A program made the translations under genes and the position numbers. From contig NZ_JBNWEO010000015.1 of the NCBI RefSeq assembly GCF_050496765.1, positions 124,001-188,000 of the forward strand: a DNA stretch of 64,000 bases, read 5' to 3'. The DNA comes from JAEVLT01 sp050496765. GTDB taxonomy: Bacteria > Bacillota > Bacilli > Bacillales > Cytobacillaceae. Every line of letters begins with the position of its first letter. Positions within the stretch are counted from its first letter, which is position 1. Positions 1-8,007 of this stretch are shown one piece after another. The notes below the pieces were generated by a model, which was not told the origin of the DNA, did not search any database, and was given only the letters and a program-made list of their open reading frames with translations.

Positions 1-70
1 GTACAAACTATCCGATGTCCTCTAGCAAAAGATTGCTTCGAATCCTAGGGTTCATTTGTTTAGGGCATCC

Positions 71-200
71 TGTTGATTGGAGCGGAAGGCACCGACTCCT
101 GGGGGATTAGCGTTACAGGCGAGACCCCGCAGGAGCGTTAGCGACGAGGAGGCTCGGCGAACGCCCCCCGGAAAGCGAGTGCCTGGAGTGGAAATCAACA
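71..200. repeat. Dispersed Bacillaceae-type intergenic repeat
   Basis: A GC-rich 130-bp block with inverted ends (TGTTGATT at 71-78, AATCAACA at 193-200). Inside are GGAGCGGAAGGC, GAGACCCCGCAGGAGC, GAGGAGGCTC and GGAAAGCGAG. From memory this matches an element scattered through intergenic regions of many Bacillus and relatives; its function is unknown to me. A 64-codon open frame across it (77-271) has no ribosome site and is not called. Its base composition is very unlike the AT-rich flanks. Confidence 0.7.
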
Positions 201-271
201 GACCTCGTTTATCCGCCAAATTAAAAGGATCGGCGGTTTTTGCCCGGTTTTTCTTAATGCGAAATATATAA

Positions 272-343
272 TCGTAATTATTCTTATTTACATTTTACTG
301 TCCTTTCTTATATAATGAATGAGTTAAATCGTATTTATTACGA
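272..343 (+). promoter_or_regulatory. Zur-box promoter of the zinc transporter operon
   Basis: A -35 TTTACA (287-292) and -10 TATAAT (311-316) are separated by 18 bp. Just downstream, at about +6 to +20, lies TCGTATTTATTACGA (329-343), which matches the B. subtilis Zur consensus TCGTAATNATTACGA at 14 of 15 positions. A weaker copy, TCGTAATTATTCTTA (272-286), sits directly before the -35. The pair brackets the promoter, as expected for zinc-dependent repression by Zur. Confidence 0.85.
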
Positions 344-413
344 TTTTTCGATATGTCTAAGAAAACCGGAATGAACGAAGAATATGTAAATTAGTACATA
401 AGGAGGAGTTACA

Positions 414-1310
414 GTGAAATTTCGCTTTATTTATATTCTATCCCTTATCGGGTTAGTATGGTTTTTATCTGGATGTGCTTCATCTTCTGCTCCAACGCCA
501 GCAGAGGGAAAGAAAATGAATATTGTTGCTGCCGAAAATTTCTATGGCGAGGTAGCGAAAACGGTTGGAGGGGACAAAGTTAATGTTCGTTCCATTTTAA
601 ATGAGCGCGTCATGGATCCGGAAGATTTTTCGCCTACACCACAAGATGCACGGGAAGTCGCGGGAGCGTCCATCGTCATTTATAATGGAATAGGATATGA
701 TGCCTGGATGGAGAAGCTTCTATCTGCCTCAAAAGAAAACAATCATCGGGAAATAGCAGTAGCAACGGATTTGCTCAAGCTAAAAAAAGGAGATAACCCG
801 CATGTTTGGTATAATCTTGAAATGATGCCCAAGTTAGCTTTATCATTAGCCGATGAGTTAGCAAAAATGGATCCGCAAAATGCTCAGACTTATCAGCAAA
901 ATGCCCAAAACTATGTGAAAAAGCTGGATGCATTAATTGGAAAAGAAACAGCGCTTGTTCAGTCTGCACCAATTCCAATTGAAACAACGGAAACCATTTT
1001 TGAGTATATGGCAAAGAAGTTAAATCTTGCCGTGCAAACACCTGGTTTTGCACAAGCAATATTTAATGGGGTCGATCCTACTCCTGAGGAGCTTATCTCA
1101 ATCGAAAAAAATATAAAAGAAAAAAAGATTAAACTTTTGATTTATAACAAGAATACAAAAAGCCAAGAGGTTGATCGGTTGACTCGCCTAGCAAAAGAAA
1201 ATGGAGTCCCAATTGTTTCGGTTACTGAACAAAAACCGGCTAATACAACGTACATTTCATGGATGACAGATGTATTAAATAAATTGGAGGCGGCATTAAA
1301 TGGTGACTGA
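414..1310 (+). CDS. znuA: Zinc ABC transporter substrate-binding lipoprotein, atypical ligands
   Basis: Captures extracellular metal for the ZnuBC importer at the outer face of the membrane. The GTG start follows AGGAGGAG (401-408). A signal peptide ends in a lipobox with lipidated Cys21. The fold matches the ZnuA/TroA family, but the usual DPHxF ligand motif reads DPEDF (Glu70). NPH (His130) is kept, while the third histidine region reads IETTETIFEY and the fourth acidic position is replaced. There is no His-rich loop. The gene is first in a Zur-boxed operon and overlaps znuC by 11 nt, so zinc is the likely substrate. Such histidine-poor members exist in the TroA_b-type subgroup; their metal site is not obvious from sequence. 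Confidence 0.85.
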   Translation: MKFRFIYILSLIGLVWFLSGCASSSAPTPAEGKKMNIVAAENFYGEVAKTVGGDKVNVRSILNERVMDPEDFSPTPQDAREVAGASIVIYNGIGYDAWMEKLLSASKENNHREIAVATDLLKLKKGDNPHVWYNLEMMPKLALSLADELAKMDPQNAQTYQQNAQNYVKKLDALIGKETALVQSAPIPIETTETIFEYMAKKLNLAVQTPGFAQAIFNGVDPTPEELISIEKNIKEKKIKLLIYNKNTKSQEVDRLTRLAKENGVPIVSVTEQKPANTTYISWMTDVLNKLEAALNGD

Positions 1311-2154
1311 TGTTCTTTCAAAAACCGAGAAGAAAACAAATAAGGAAAAGTGTACGATCGATTTGTCCCATGTAACGGTCTCGTTCGGACACAAAGTAAT
1401 CCATCGCGATCTAACCTTTTCTGTTGCTGAGGGAGAGCTGCTTGGAATAATCGGTCCTAATGGAGCAGGAAAGACAACATTGCTTCGGATGCTGTTGGGG
1501 TTGTTAAAACCGGAGAAAGGCTCTATCACCATCTGCGGGAAAGAAGTGAGGGGCCGAGGATCTTCCTTGCTCGGATACGTTCCACAATCCCGACTGATCG
1601 ATCCTGATACACCGCTTGAAGCATGGGATTTTGTCAGCTTTGGTCTAAACAAAGGTTTCCTCCGCCCATGGTTAACGAATAATGAGCGAGCGCAAATTAA
1701 GGAAATCTTTCGGTTGGTTGGAGCAGAGGCTTATATGCACAAATCAATTGGTCTTCTTTCAGGCGGTGAAAGGCAGCGTCTGTTTTTGGCTCAAGCACTA
1801 TTATCAAATCCGAAATGTTTGCTTTTAGATGAGCCCACAGCTGCACTTGATCCTGGTTCCCAGGAAAGGATAGTGGAATTAGTGGATCATGTGCGCCGGC
1901 AATTGGGAATTACCGTTATTTTTATCAGCCATGATATTAATTTAATTGCCCGATATGCCGACCGTATTTTGTACTTGGCTAATGGAGAATACGCACTTGG
2001 CACCCGTGATGAAGTCATGACCGCAGAAGTGTTATCACGTTTATATCGAATGCCAACGGAAGTGATCCGATCTGAAGGCAAAATTATTGTGTCAACAGCA
2101 GCTTCAAAGGATCACGCTTCGATTTGCGTGCATCCCGATTCTGACACGTTTTGA
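1300..2154 (+). CDS. znuC: Zinc ABC transporter ATPase
   Basis: Cytoplasmic ATPase powering the zinc importer. Walker A GPNGAGKTT, signature LSGGERQR, Walker B CLLLDEPTAALD and H-loop ISHD are all present and in order. The 284-residue length is slightly long for the family because of a charged N-terminal stretch and a C-terminal tail. The ATG overlaps the znuA stop and is preceded by GGAGGC with 8-nt spacing, so translation is probably coupled. Its neighbours (lipoprotein, permease, Zur box) favour zinc over manganese. Confidence 0.9.
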   Translation: MVTDVLSKTEKKTNKEKCTIDLSHVTVSFGHKVIHRDLTFSVAEGELLGIIGPNGAGKTTLLRMLLGLLKPEKGSITICGKEVRGRGSSLLGYVPQSRLIDPDTPLEAWDFVSFGLNKGFLRPWLTNNERAQIKEIFRLVGAEAYMHKSIGLLSGGERQRLFLAQALLSNPKCLLLDEPTAALDPGSQERIVELVDHVRRQLGITVIFISHDINLIARYADRILYLANGEYALGTRDEVMTAEVLSRLYRMPTEVIRSEGKIIVSTAASKDHASICVHPDSDTF

Positions 2155-2170
2155 AAGGAAATGAGCTAGT

Positions 2171-2995
2171 ATGGAGATATTTTCTTTTCCATTTATGCAA
2201 AATGCATTTATTGCAGGGACATTTGTGGCAATACTCGCTGGAACAATTGGCGTCTTTGTCGTAGCAAGAAATCTTTCGTTTATTGCGCAAACTTTTTCAG
2301 AAATTGGTTTTGCCGGAGCCTCTTTGTCCATTTTTATGGGCTGGGATCCGATGGTTGGCTTACTGGCATTTACGACTGGGAGTGCTCTCGCAGTTTCCCA
2401 GTTAGGGTTAAAAACCTTCCAGCGAGAAGTTGCAATTGGTGTTGTTTTCAGTTTTTTTATGGGCTTAGGCCTCTTATTTCTATCTCTTTCCACAAGACAA
2501 TCCAATTCAGCGGTCAGTCTGTTATTTGGCAGCATCTTAGGTATCAGCCGTAGCCAAGTCTGGATTTTGCTCGTTTTGTCAATGATCGTCCTGCTCGTTT
2601 TGTTTTTAGGATATCGTCTGCTCGTTATCGATACTTTTGATCCAATCGGAGCAGAGGCAAGAGGGTTACCGGTACGAGTGATTTCTTTAAGTTTTCTATT
2701 GATTTTATCGCTTGCAGTTGCAGGCACAATCCAAATAGTTGGCGCATTGCTCGTATTTGCTTTAATGATTACTCCGGCAGCGGCTGCTCGGCATTTAACA
2801 CACCGGTTGCCGCTGATGATTTTCCTGTCGGCATTTCTTTCTGTTGCCGGTGTTTGGCTCGGCTTGTTCCTAAGTTATGTTGCAAACTGGCCTGTTACCT
2901 TTTTTATCACCTTGATCGAGACAATCTTTTACTTTGCTGCATTCAGTTGGCAAAAATATCGCTTTATCTTGCCTTTCGCAAAGAAAAACCATTAA
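2171..2995 (+). CDS. znuB: Zinc ABC transporter permease
   Basis: Polytopic membrane protein of the ABC-3 family, 274 residues with about eight or nine hydrophobic segments, forming the membrane channel with ZnuC. It starts at ATG 16 nt after znuC, with AAAGGAA before it. The conserved ABC-3 region is visible as FDPIGAEARG followed by the AGTIQIVGALLVFALMITPA stretch. It is the last zinc-transport gene of the operon; the helicase gene begins only 63 nt downstream. Confidence 0.9.
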   Translation: MEIFSFPFMQNAFIAGTFVAILAGTIGVFVVARNLSFIAQTFSEIGFAGASLSIFMGWDPMVGLLAFTTGSALAVSQLGLKTFQREVAIGVVFSFFMGLGLLFLSLSTRQSNSAVSLLFGSILGISRSQVWILLVLSMIVLLVLFLGYRLLVIDTFDPIGAEARGLPVRVISLSFLLILSLAVAGTIQIVGALLVFALMITPAAAARHLTHRLPLMIFLSAFLSVAGVWLGLFLSYVANWPVTFFITLIETIFYFAAFSWQKYRFILPFAKKNH

Positions 2996-3058
2996 TCAAC
3001 GAATCGATTCCAAAGTCATTAACAGGATGGCCGAGAGAATTGTTTTTGGAGGGATTTT

Positions 3059-5002
3059 GTGCAAAATCGACTGCCGTTTACGGTTTCAAAAAAAGAATCA
3101 TTTTATGATAAATTAAGTGAATGGGTTGGCGATTTGTTTTACGATGTATTGCCAACGGCTGGATTTGAAGAAAGAGATGAACAAATTTATATGGCTTTTC
3201 AGCTTGAAAAAGCCTTTAAAGAGAAAAAAATAATGTTTGCCGAAGCAGGCGTCGGAACAGGGAAGACGATCGCTTATTTGCTTTATGCTATTATGTATGC
3301 CCGTTATACCAATCAGCCGGCAATTATCGCGTGTGCTGATGAGACACTGATTGAGCAATTGGTGAAGAAGGAAGGGGATATTGCCAAGCTGGAGAAACTA
3401 TTGGGTCTTGATATCGATGCTCGGCTGGCAAAATCCAGGGAGCAGTATTTGTGCTTGCAAAAGCTGGACAATGAACGTCTTTCAAATACAGTAGATGAAA
3501 TCAATGAGATCAATGAAATTAATCAATTGCTGCCGGATTTTGTCCATTCTGGCGCGTCGATGCAGACCTTTGAACGATATGGGGATCGCCGCGACTATCC
3601 GGCGCTATCGGATGAAAAATGGGAGAAAATAAGCTGGGATCCTCTGCAAGATTGTTTTGCTTGTGAAAAGCGGCATCGCTGCGGGCTTACATTGCATCGC
3701 GAATACTATCGCCATGCGAAAGACTTAATCATCTGTTCCCACGATTTTTACATGGAGCATATTTGGACAAAAGATTCTCGCAAACGGGAAGGCCAGCTTC
3801 CCCTTTTGCCCGAACATTCAGCCGTTGTGTTTGATGAAGGGCATTTAGTGGAGTATGCCTGCCAGAGAGCCTTAAGCTACCGGTTTACTGAACAAACACT
3901 CGAAACGTTGCTAACAAGGCTGTTGGAAAACGATGTTCGGGAGGAAACATTAAATACGATTGAAGACATCTTGATAGAAAATGAGAAGTTTTTTACCGTT
4001 CTCTCGGAACAGTCTTACTTAGTAAATGGATCAGAGAAGCAATTTATTAAAAAGACAGATCGGGTCGTCAAGCAGGGGAAAAAACTGCTGAGCCAACTAG
4101 AACGGCTTGAAGAAGAGTTAGTATTTGACAGTGAGCTCTATGTCATCAATGAATATGATTTGAAAATTGTTGAGGAATACATCGAACAGATTACTCATTC
4201 GCTAAGACTTTTCTCGCAAACCATCAATGGGATTACTTGGTTTGAAGAAAAAATGGCGGAAAGAACGCTTGTGATTATGCCGAAGATGGTAGAAGAAGTG
4301 ATGCGCGATGAAGTATTTTCGCAAAAGAAACCGTATATCTTTTCGTCGGCAACTCTTTCCAATCAAAAGTCATTTGACTATATTGCTTCAAGCTTAGGTA
4401 TTGATGATTATTTGTCTTTTTCAGTTGCCTCACCCTTCCAGTATGAAGAAAGAATGCGCATTTACTTGCCCAAGTTCTCCGCTGGGGATTTCTTAGGGAA
4501 AGTTGACTATTTAATGGAGCAAATTCAGCAGACAGATGGCCGGGCATTGATTTTGGTTACGAACAAACAAGAATTAACCGATCTCAAGAAAATGCTTGGC
4601 AATCGACTAAGTTATCCACTTTATTTTGAAGGAGATGCGGAAATTAGTACACTTGTCTCCAAATTCCAAAATGATGAACACGCTGTTTTGGTTGCCATGA
4701 ATTTATGGGAAGGACTTGATATCCCGGGCCGTTCACTGGAAAATGTGCTGATTTTTTCTTTGCCTTTTCCTCCAAATGATCCAGTATTTACTGCAAAGCG
4801 GGAAGGGGTTCGTAATCCGTTTGCAGAAGTTGAGCTTCCTTACATGCTGCTTCGTTTGCGGCAAGGAATCGGGCGCTTAATTCGCAGTGAAGAAGATTAT
4901 GGAGAAGTGCATATTTTATTGGATATCGATATTGATCCAATGCTGGAAAAGTCCATTATTGAAATACTGCCAACCGCACCGGAAAATGAAGAAAAGCCCT
5001 AG
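3059..5002 (+). CDS. ypvA: DinG-family Fe-S ATP-dependent helicase (YpvA-like)
   Basis: Superfamily 2 DNA helicase of the XPD/DinG type, expected to unwind DNA 5'-3' during repair or conflict resolution. Walker A GVGTGKT (K69), a DEGH box at 259-262 and motif VI RQGIGRLIRS near the C-terminus are visible. Cys132, Cys199, Cys202 and Cys208 lie between Walker A and the DEGH box, as expected for an XPD-like Fe-S cluster. There is no N-terminal exonuclease domain. The GTG start follows GGAGGG with 5-nt spacing. Length and architecture match B. subtilis YpvA. It may be cotranscribed with the zinc operon because no terminator lies between them. Confidence 0.85.
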   Translation: MQNRLPFTVSKKESFYDKLSEWVGDLFYDVLPTAGFEERDEQIYMAFQLEKAFKEKKIMFAEAGVGTGKTIAYLLYAIMYARYTNQPAIIACADETLIEQLVKKEGDIAKLEKLLGLDIDARLAKSREQYLCLQKLDNERLSNTVDEINEINEINQLLPDFVHSGASMQTFERYGDRRDYPALSDEKWEKISWDPLQDCFACEKRHRCGLTLHREYYRHAKDLIICSHDFYMEHIWTKDSRKREGQLPLLPEHSAVVFDEGHLVEYACQRALSYRFTEQTLETLLTRLLENDVREETLNTIEDILIENEKFFTVLSEQSYLVNGSEKQFIKKTDRVVKQGKKLLSQLERLEEELVFDSELYVINEYDLKIVEEYIEQITHSLRLFSQTINGITWFEEKMAERTLVIMPKMVEEVMRDEVFSQKKPYIFSSATLSNQKSFDYIASSLGIDDYLSFSVASPFQYEERMRIYLPKFSAGDFLGKVDYLMEQIQQTDGRALILVTNKQELTDLKKMLGNRLSYPLYFEGDAEISTLVSKFQNDEHAVLVAMNLWEGLDIPGRSLENVLIFSLPFPPNDPVFTAKREGVRNPFAEVELPYMLLRLRQGIGRLIRSEEDYGEVHILLDIDIDPMLEKSIIEILPTAPENEEKP

Positions 5003-5022
5003 CTAAATTGCCAGGGCTTTTC
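4991..5022. terminator. Bidirectional terminator, ypvA / MIP18 gene
   Basis: Stem GAAAAGCCCT (4991-5000) pairs with AGGGCTTTTC (5013-5022), giving T-rich tails on both strands between convergent genes. The left arm overlaps the end of ypvA. Confidence 0.85.
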
Positions 5023-5035
5023 TTCATTTAAAAGT

Positions 5036-5335
5036 TTATCCGCGCAACTGTTTTAATCCTTCTGGGGTCATTCTTTCTGGTGTCCATGCCGGTTCCCAGA
5101 CGAGGTGAACATCAACGCTTCTTACTTCTTCAAGACCTTCAATCCGGTAACGTACGCCTCTTTCAATGCTATCATGCAGCGGGCAGCCTGGAGTTGTTAA
5201 AGTCATTGTGATCTCAACGTCCGCATCATTGCTGATTTCAATATTGTAAATCAAACCAAGATCAATGACATTGATATTTAGCTCTGGATCGTAAACCGTT
5301 TTTAATTCATCTCTGATTTTTTCGAGTAATTCCAT
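5036..5335 (-). CDS. MIP18/PaaD-family metal-sulfur cluster assembly protein
   Basis: A 99-residue single-domain protein of the DUF59/MIP18 family, whose members help assemble or deliver Fe-S clusters. The family signature TTPGCPLHDSI, with the conserved cysteine, and the N-terminal VYDPELNINVIDLGLIY motif are clear. The ATG at 5335 follows GAGGTG with 6-nt spacing; an upstream in-frame GTG lies inside that ribosome site and is rejected. It is the last gene of the leftward nitric-oxide accessory operon, 13 nt after the membrane protein. A role in repairing NO-damaged Fe-S clusters is inference. Confidence 0.85.
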   Translation of the reverse strand: MELLEKIRDELKTVYDPELNINVIDLGLIYNIEISNDADVEITMTLTTPGCPLHDSIERGVRYRIEGLEEVRSVDVHLVWEPAWTPERMTPEGLKQLRG

Positions 5336-5348
5336 GATAAACACCTCA

Positions 5349-6593
5349 CTATTTTTTGATCACACTGATAATATTGAGCGCCATTGTAATAAATACGACC
5401 GCAATGATGATCTGACCGATCGTAAACAGCAGCGAAAGTTTTAAACTTAAGGCAAAGAAAACGAGAATGGCTGACCCGATGAATACGCCGAACAAAGGCA
5501 AAATAGTTTTCTCATTGATCATTTCTTTAAGTGTTGGGACAGATTTTTTGCCTATATTGCTGCTGTATTTATGGGTCCACCAAAGGAAAGGCACAATTTT
5601 ATACAAATAGCCAAGAATGCTAAGCACAATCCATAACATTAAATAGGCATAAATCAGTGGACCTAAAAAATCGGAAACATAATTTGTCCACAACAATAAA
5701 AAGGCAAGTAAATGGATGACATTCCCAAACCCTATAGCTGCAATCGAAAAGCGGAATGGTTTATCCAGCTTTTTTTTCAGTCTTTTTTTCAAGATGATTT
5801 TTACATGCCAACTAAATGTTGTAAAACCCAACAGCATTAAAAAGAAACCGAGTTTCAAAAGGATCGGGCTTCCGCTAAATAGGGCGGCAAGCGTAACCAA
5901 AAGGCCGGAAACGTAAAATCCGTAAACATATCTTGCCTGGATCATTGAGAAGCCATGTGATAATGAAAACATCGGCACCATTTTATAGGAAAACCCGAAA
6001 ATCAGTAATGTAAACCAGCCGGTTATGCCCATTAACATATGGCTTTTAAAAATTGCCTCATGGCTTTCCCCGCCCATGCCTGTTTTAAAGAAATAAATTA
6101 AGTTGAGCCCCAAGAAAATGGTTACGAGCAAGCTAACAAGTGCCGAGCCGACAAAGGCAGTAAGAATAGTTGGCTTTGCCTGCTTTTTTAAGGTCATAAA
6201 CATCTGCAGCAAGAACATTAAAATTCCTATCAAGGCGATGATTCCCGGGATAAATGCCTTCTGCGGCGACCAATAAAGCATGGCGGCAAAGGAAATGACC
6301 CCAATTGCCATCGTAAAAAATTGCACAAAACCGAAGCGTTCATTCCAAATTTTAGTTAAAAATGCAACAGGGACAAGCTGGTACATTGCTCCCATTGCAA
6401 TCATGAGTGCCCATCCCAATATAAGGAAGTGAGCAGCAGACCAGATAGCAGGATTTTCAAAACTTCCTTGAACCATCAGCTTTCCGTCACCCAATAGGAT
6501 AATTTGGGAGATGATGAGTGCTAGCAAACTGAAAAAGATAAAAGAAAATGGAAGTTTAATATTTGTTTCACTGCTAAGATTTTGCTGTATCAT
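5349..6593 (-). CDS. 12-TM heme-copper-oxidase-subunit-I-like / NnrS-like membrane protein
   Basis: A 414-residue protein that is almost entirely hydrophobic, with about 12 predicted membrane helices. Histidines within or next to helices (SAAHFLILGWA, FKSHMLMGITGW, WWTHKY) resemble heme or copper ligands of heme-copper oxidase subunit I and of NnrS, a 12-TM protein linked to nitric-oxide tolerance. It is not a full oxidase: the canonical CuB histidine set is not evident. It starts with ATG after AGGTGG and lies in one operon with the Crp/Fnr regulator and DUF2249 genes, divergent from norB. An accessory role in NO metabolism is inferred from context. Confidence 0.65.
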   Translation of the reverse strand: MIQQNLSSETNIKLPFSFIFFSLLALIISQIILLGDGKLMVQGSFENPAIWSAAHFLILGWALMIAMGAMYQLVPVAFLTKIWNERFGFVQFFTMAIGVISFAAMLYWSPQKAFIPGIIALIGILMFLLQMFMTLKKQAKPTILTAFVGSALVSLLVTIFLGLNLIYFFKTGMGGESHEAIFKSHMLMGITGWFTLLIFGFSYKMVPMFSLSHGFSMIQARYVYGFYVSGLLVTLAALFSGSPILLKLGFFLMLLGFTTFSWHVKIILKKRLKKKLDKPFRFSIAAIGFGNVIHLLAFLLLWTNYVSDFLGPLIYAYLMLWIVLSILGYLYKIVPFLWWTHKYSSNIGKKSVPTLKEMINEKTILPLFGVFIGSAILVFFALSLKLSLLFTIGQIIIAVVFITMALNIISVIKK

Positions 6594-6605
6594 GTTACCA
6601 CCTGC

Positions 6606-6812
6606 TTACCGGAAGATCTCAATCTTGAAACTTCCATCATTTTGCGGTTCTGTTCGATGCTTCAACCCAAGCTCCTCAAGCTGTTCATAAAGGAACATCG
6701 GCCGGCGGTCATTAATGATCGTTAAGGTCTCACCCGGTTCTAAATCCTCAAGGGCGGCAAGGGTTCGCATCATTGGCTGCGGCGGTTCCAACCCGCGGTT
6801 ATCCAATATCAT
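6606..6812 (-). CDS. DUF2249 protein, TusA-like fold (copy 1)
   Basis: A 68-residue protein with the DUF2249 pattern: LDNRGLEPPQPMMRTL, then LEPGETLTIINDRRP. DUF2249 resembles TusA-like sulfur-carrier folds and is recurrently found beside nitric-oxide or denitrification genes. The TusA catalytic CPxP motif is absent (PPQP here), so sulfur transfer is not indicated. The gene follows the second DUF2249 gene by only 6 nt and precedes the 12-TM gene by 12 nt, so all are probably cotranscribed from the regulator gene. Confidence 0.8.
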   Translation of the reverse strand: MILDNRGLEPPQPMMRTLAALEDLEPGETLTIINDRRPMFLYEQLEELGLKHRTEPQNDGSFKIEIFR

Positions 6813-6818
6813 ATTGCG

Positions 6819-7055
6819 TCACTTTCCTTTCTTCGTGAATGTGATCTTCCAATGCTTTTTTTCCAATTCTTCTGCCTCATGTGTAAAACCTTTTGCCTTC
6901 ATAACTGCAAATAATGGGACGGGTTTAAAAGTGGCATGCAAAACAAATACGTCATTTTCTCCTAGCCCTGAGATGGCATCCATAATTTTTTGAAAAGGCT
7001 CCAGCTTATTGTTTAAATCTTCGCGCACATCAAGTTCAATTGTTTTTGATTCCAT
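6819..7055 (-). CDS. DUF2249 protein, TusA-like fold (copy 2)
   Basis: A 78-residue protein related to its neighbour: ELDVREDL at the start, a helix with EPFQKIMDAI, then GENDVFVLHATFKPVPLF and a C-terminal HWKITF strand. It lacks cysteine altogether, so it cannot be a thiol sulfur carrier. ATG follows GAGGAGATGG. It sits 26 nt after the Crp/Fnr regulator. Its function is unknown; association with NO reductase is by neighbourhood. Confidence 0.8.
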   Translation of the reverse strand: MESKTIELDVREDLNNKLEPFQKIMDAISGLGENDVFVLHATFKPVPLFAVMKAKGFTHEAEELEKKHWKITFTKKGK

Positions 7056-7081
7056 TTATTCCATCTCCTCTTTTGAGTTAA

Positions 7082-7774
7082 TTAATAAAATAATTCTTGC
7101 TTCAGTGCTTCTTGATCGATTAAGTAGCAACCATTTTCATTTTGTGAAATAAATTGTTTCTTTTTCAAATGGTTAATTGTCCTGCTCACTGTTTCACGAG
7201 ACGTGCCAATCATATTGGCGAGCTCCCGGTTCGTGAACTGTGTCGTTAACTGATACAATTGCCCGGTTTTTTCCCCATTTGATTTGCAAAGTCTAATCAA
7301 AAGCAAAATAATTTGTTCATACGTATTATGAAGAATCTGTGCTTCCAGCCTGCCTTGCAAATCAACAATTTTCTCACCCAATACTTTAAACAATTTAATA
7401 CACAGTTCAGGATAGGAAATTAAGATCTCCTCAAACTGATCAATCGGTATAACAATTAAGGTTGCATCTTCGGTAACCTCAGCGTGTGCCGGGAATTTTC
7501 CTTGCCGGAAAAAACCGGCATGCGGGAACATTTCCCCGGGTTCAAGCACGGAGACAATCTGTTCTTTTCCGGAAAAATCGGTTTTATAGATTTTGATCTT
7601 TCCAGTATGGATAAAAAACACCCGATCAAGGGGATCATCCTGCATAAATACATACATCTTATGCTTATAAAAGCGGACTTGAGCAATTTCGATTATCGGC
7701 TCCAATTCCTCGGCCGATAACTCTTTAAACAAAGGCACCGCCGCGAGCCTTTTTCGGATATCTCTTTGCTCCAT
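7082..7774 (-). CDS. Crp/Fnr-family transcription regulator
   Basis: N-terminal cyclic-nucleotide-binding-type beta barrel (about residues 10-125), long dimer helix, and a C-terminal helix-turn-helix with ANMIGTSRETVSRTINHL. The ATG at 7774 follows AGAAGGTGAT; the longer frame from TTG at 7813 overlaps that ribosome site and is not preferred. It has only three scattered cysteines and no N-terminal Cys cluster, so it is not a classical oxygen-sensing Fe-S Fnr; heme, NO or small-ligand sensing is possible. The ETVSR recognition helix is of the type that binds TGTGA-N6-TCACA, and such dyads occur before norB and the distal DUF2249 gene. It heads the leftward operon. Confidence 0.88.
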   Translation of the reverse strand: MEQRDIRKRLAAVPLFKELSAEELEPIIEIAQVRFYKHKMYVFMQDDPLDRVFFIHTGKIKIYKTDFSGKEQIVSVLEPGEMFPHAGFFRQGKFPAHAEVTEDATLIVIPIDQFEEILISYPELCIKLFKVLGEKIVDLQGRLEAQILHNTYEQIILLLIRLCKSNGEKTGQLYQLTTQFTNRELANMIGTSRETVSRTINHLKKKQFISQNENGCYLIDQEALKQELFY

Positions 7775-7888
7775 TAAGTTAATCACCTTCTCCAATACGA
7801 AAAATTTATCCAAGAATTTTCTATATCTGCTATTTTACCAGTGTTGTTTTTCTAAATAAGTGACCTCCATCATAGAAATGAATTTTTT

Positions 7889-7973
7889 TGAAAATCATTC
7901 TCATTGATATGAGAAAAATCACAGTAATGGAATGAGGAGTTTCACTTAATGCTTTTTCCTTGAACGGTACAAT
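7889..7973 (+). promoter_or_regulatory. norB promoter with Crp/Fnr-type dyads and overlapping palindromes
   Basis: The -10 TACAAT (7968-7973) predicts a start near 7980. AATGA-N6-TCACT (7931-7946) centres at -41.5 and TATGA-N6-TCACA (7908-7923) near -64.5, the usual positions for Crp/Fnr activation. No good -35 exists, which fits an activated promoter. Upstream are TGAAAATCATTCTCA (7889-7903), a 13/15 match to a Fur box, and a perfect dyad TCTCAT-TGAT-ATGAGA (7899-7914), either of which could serve the divergent regulator operon. Confidence 0.6.
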
Positions 7974-8007
7974 ATGGAATGTAAACAAACAGGAAGGGGT
8001 GTAGGAA

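Noticed and set aside
77..271. 64-codon frame across the repeat
   Set aside because: Lies over a dispersed repeat, has no ribosome site, and its composition follows the repeat.
7082..7774. Fe-S Fnr oxygen sensor
   Set aside because: Lacks an N- or C-terminal cysteine cluster; only three scattered cysteines.
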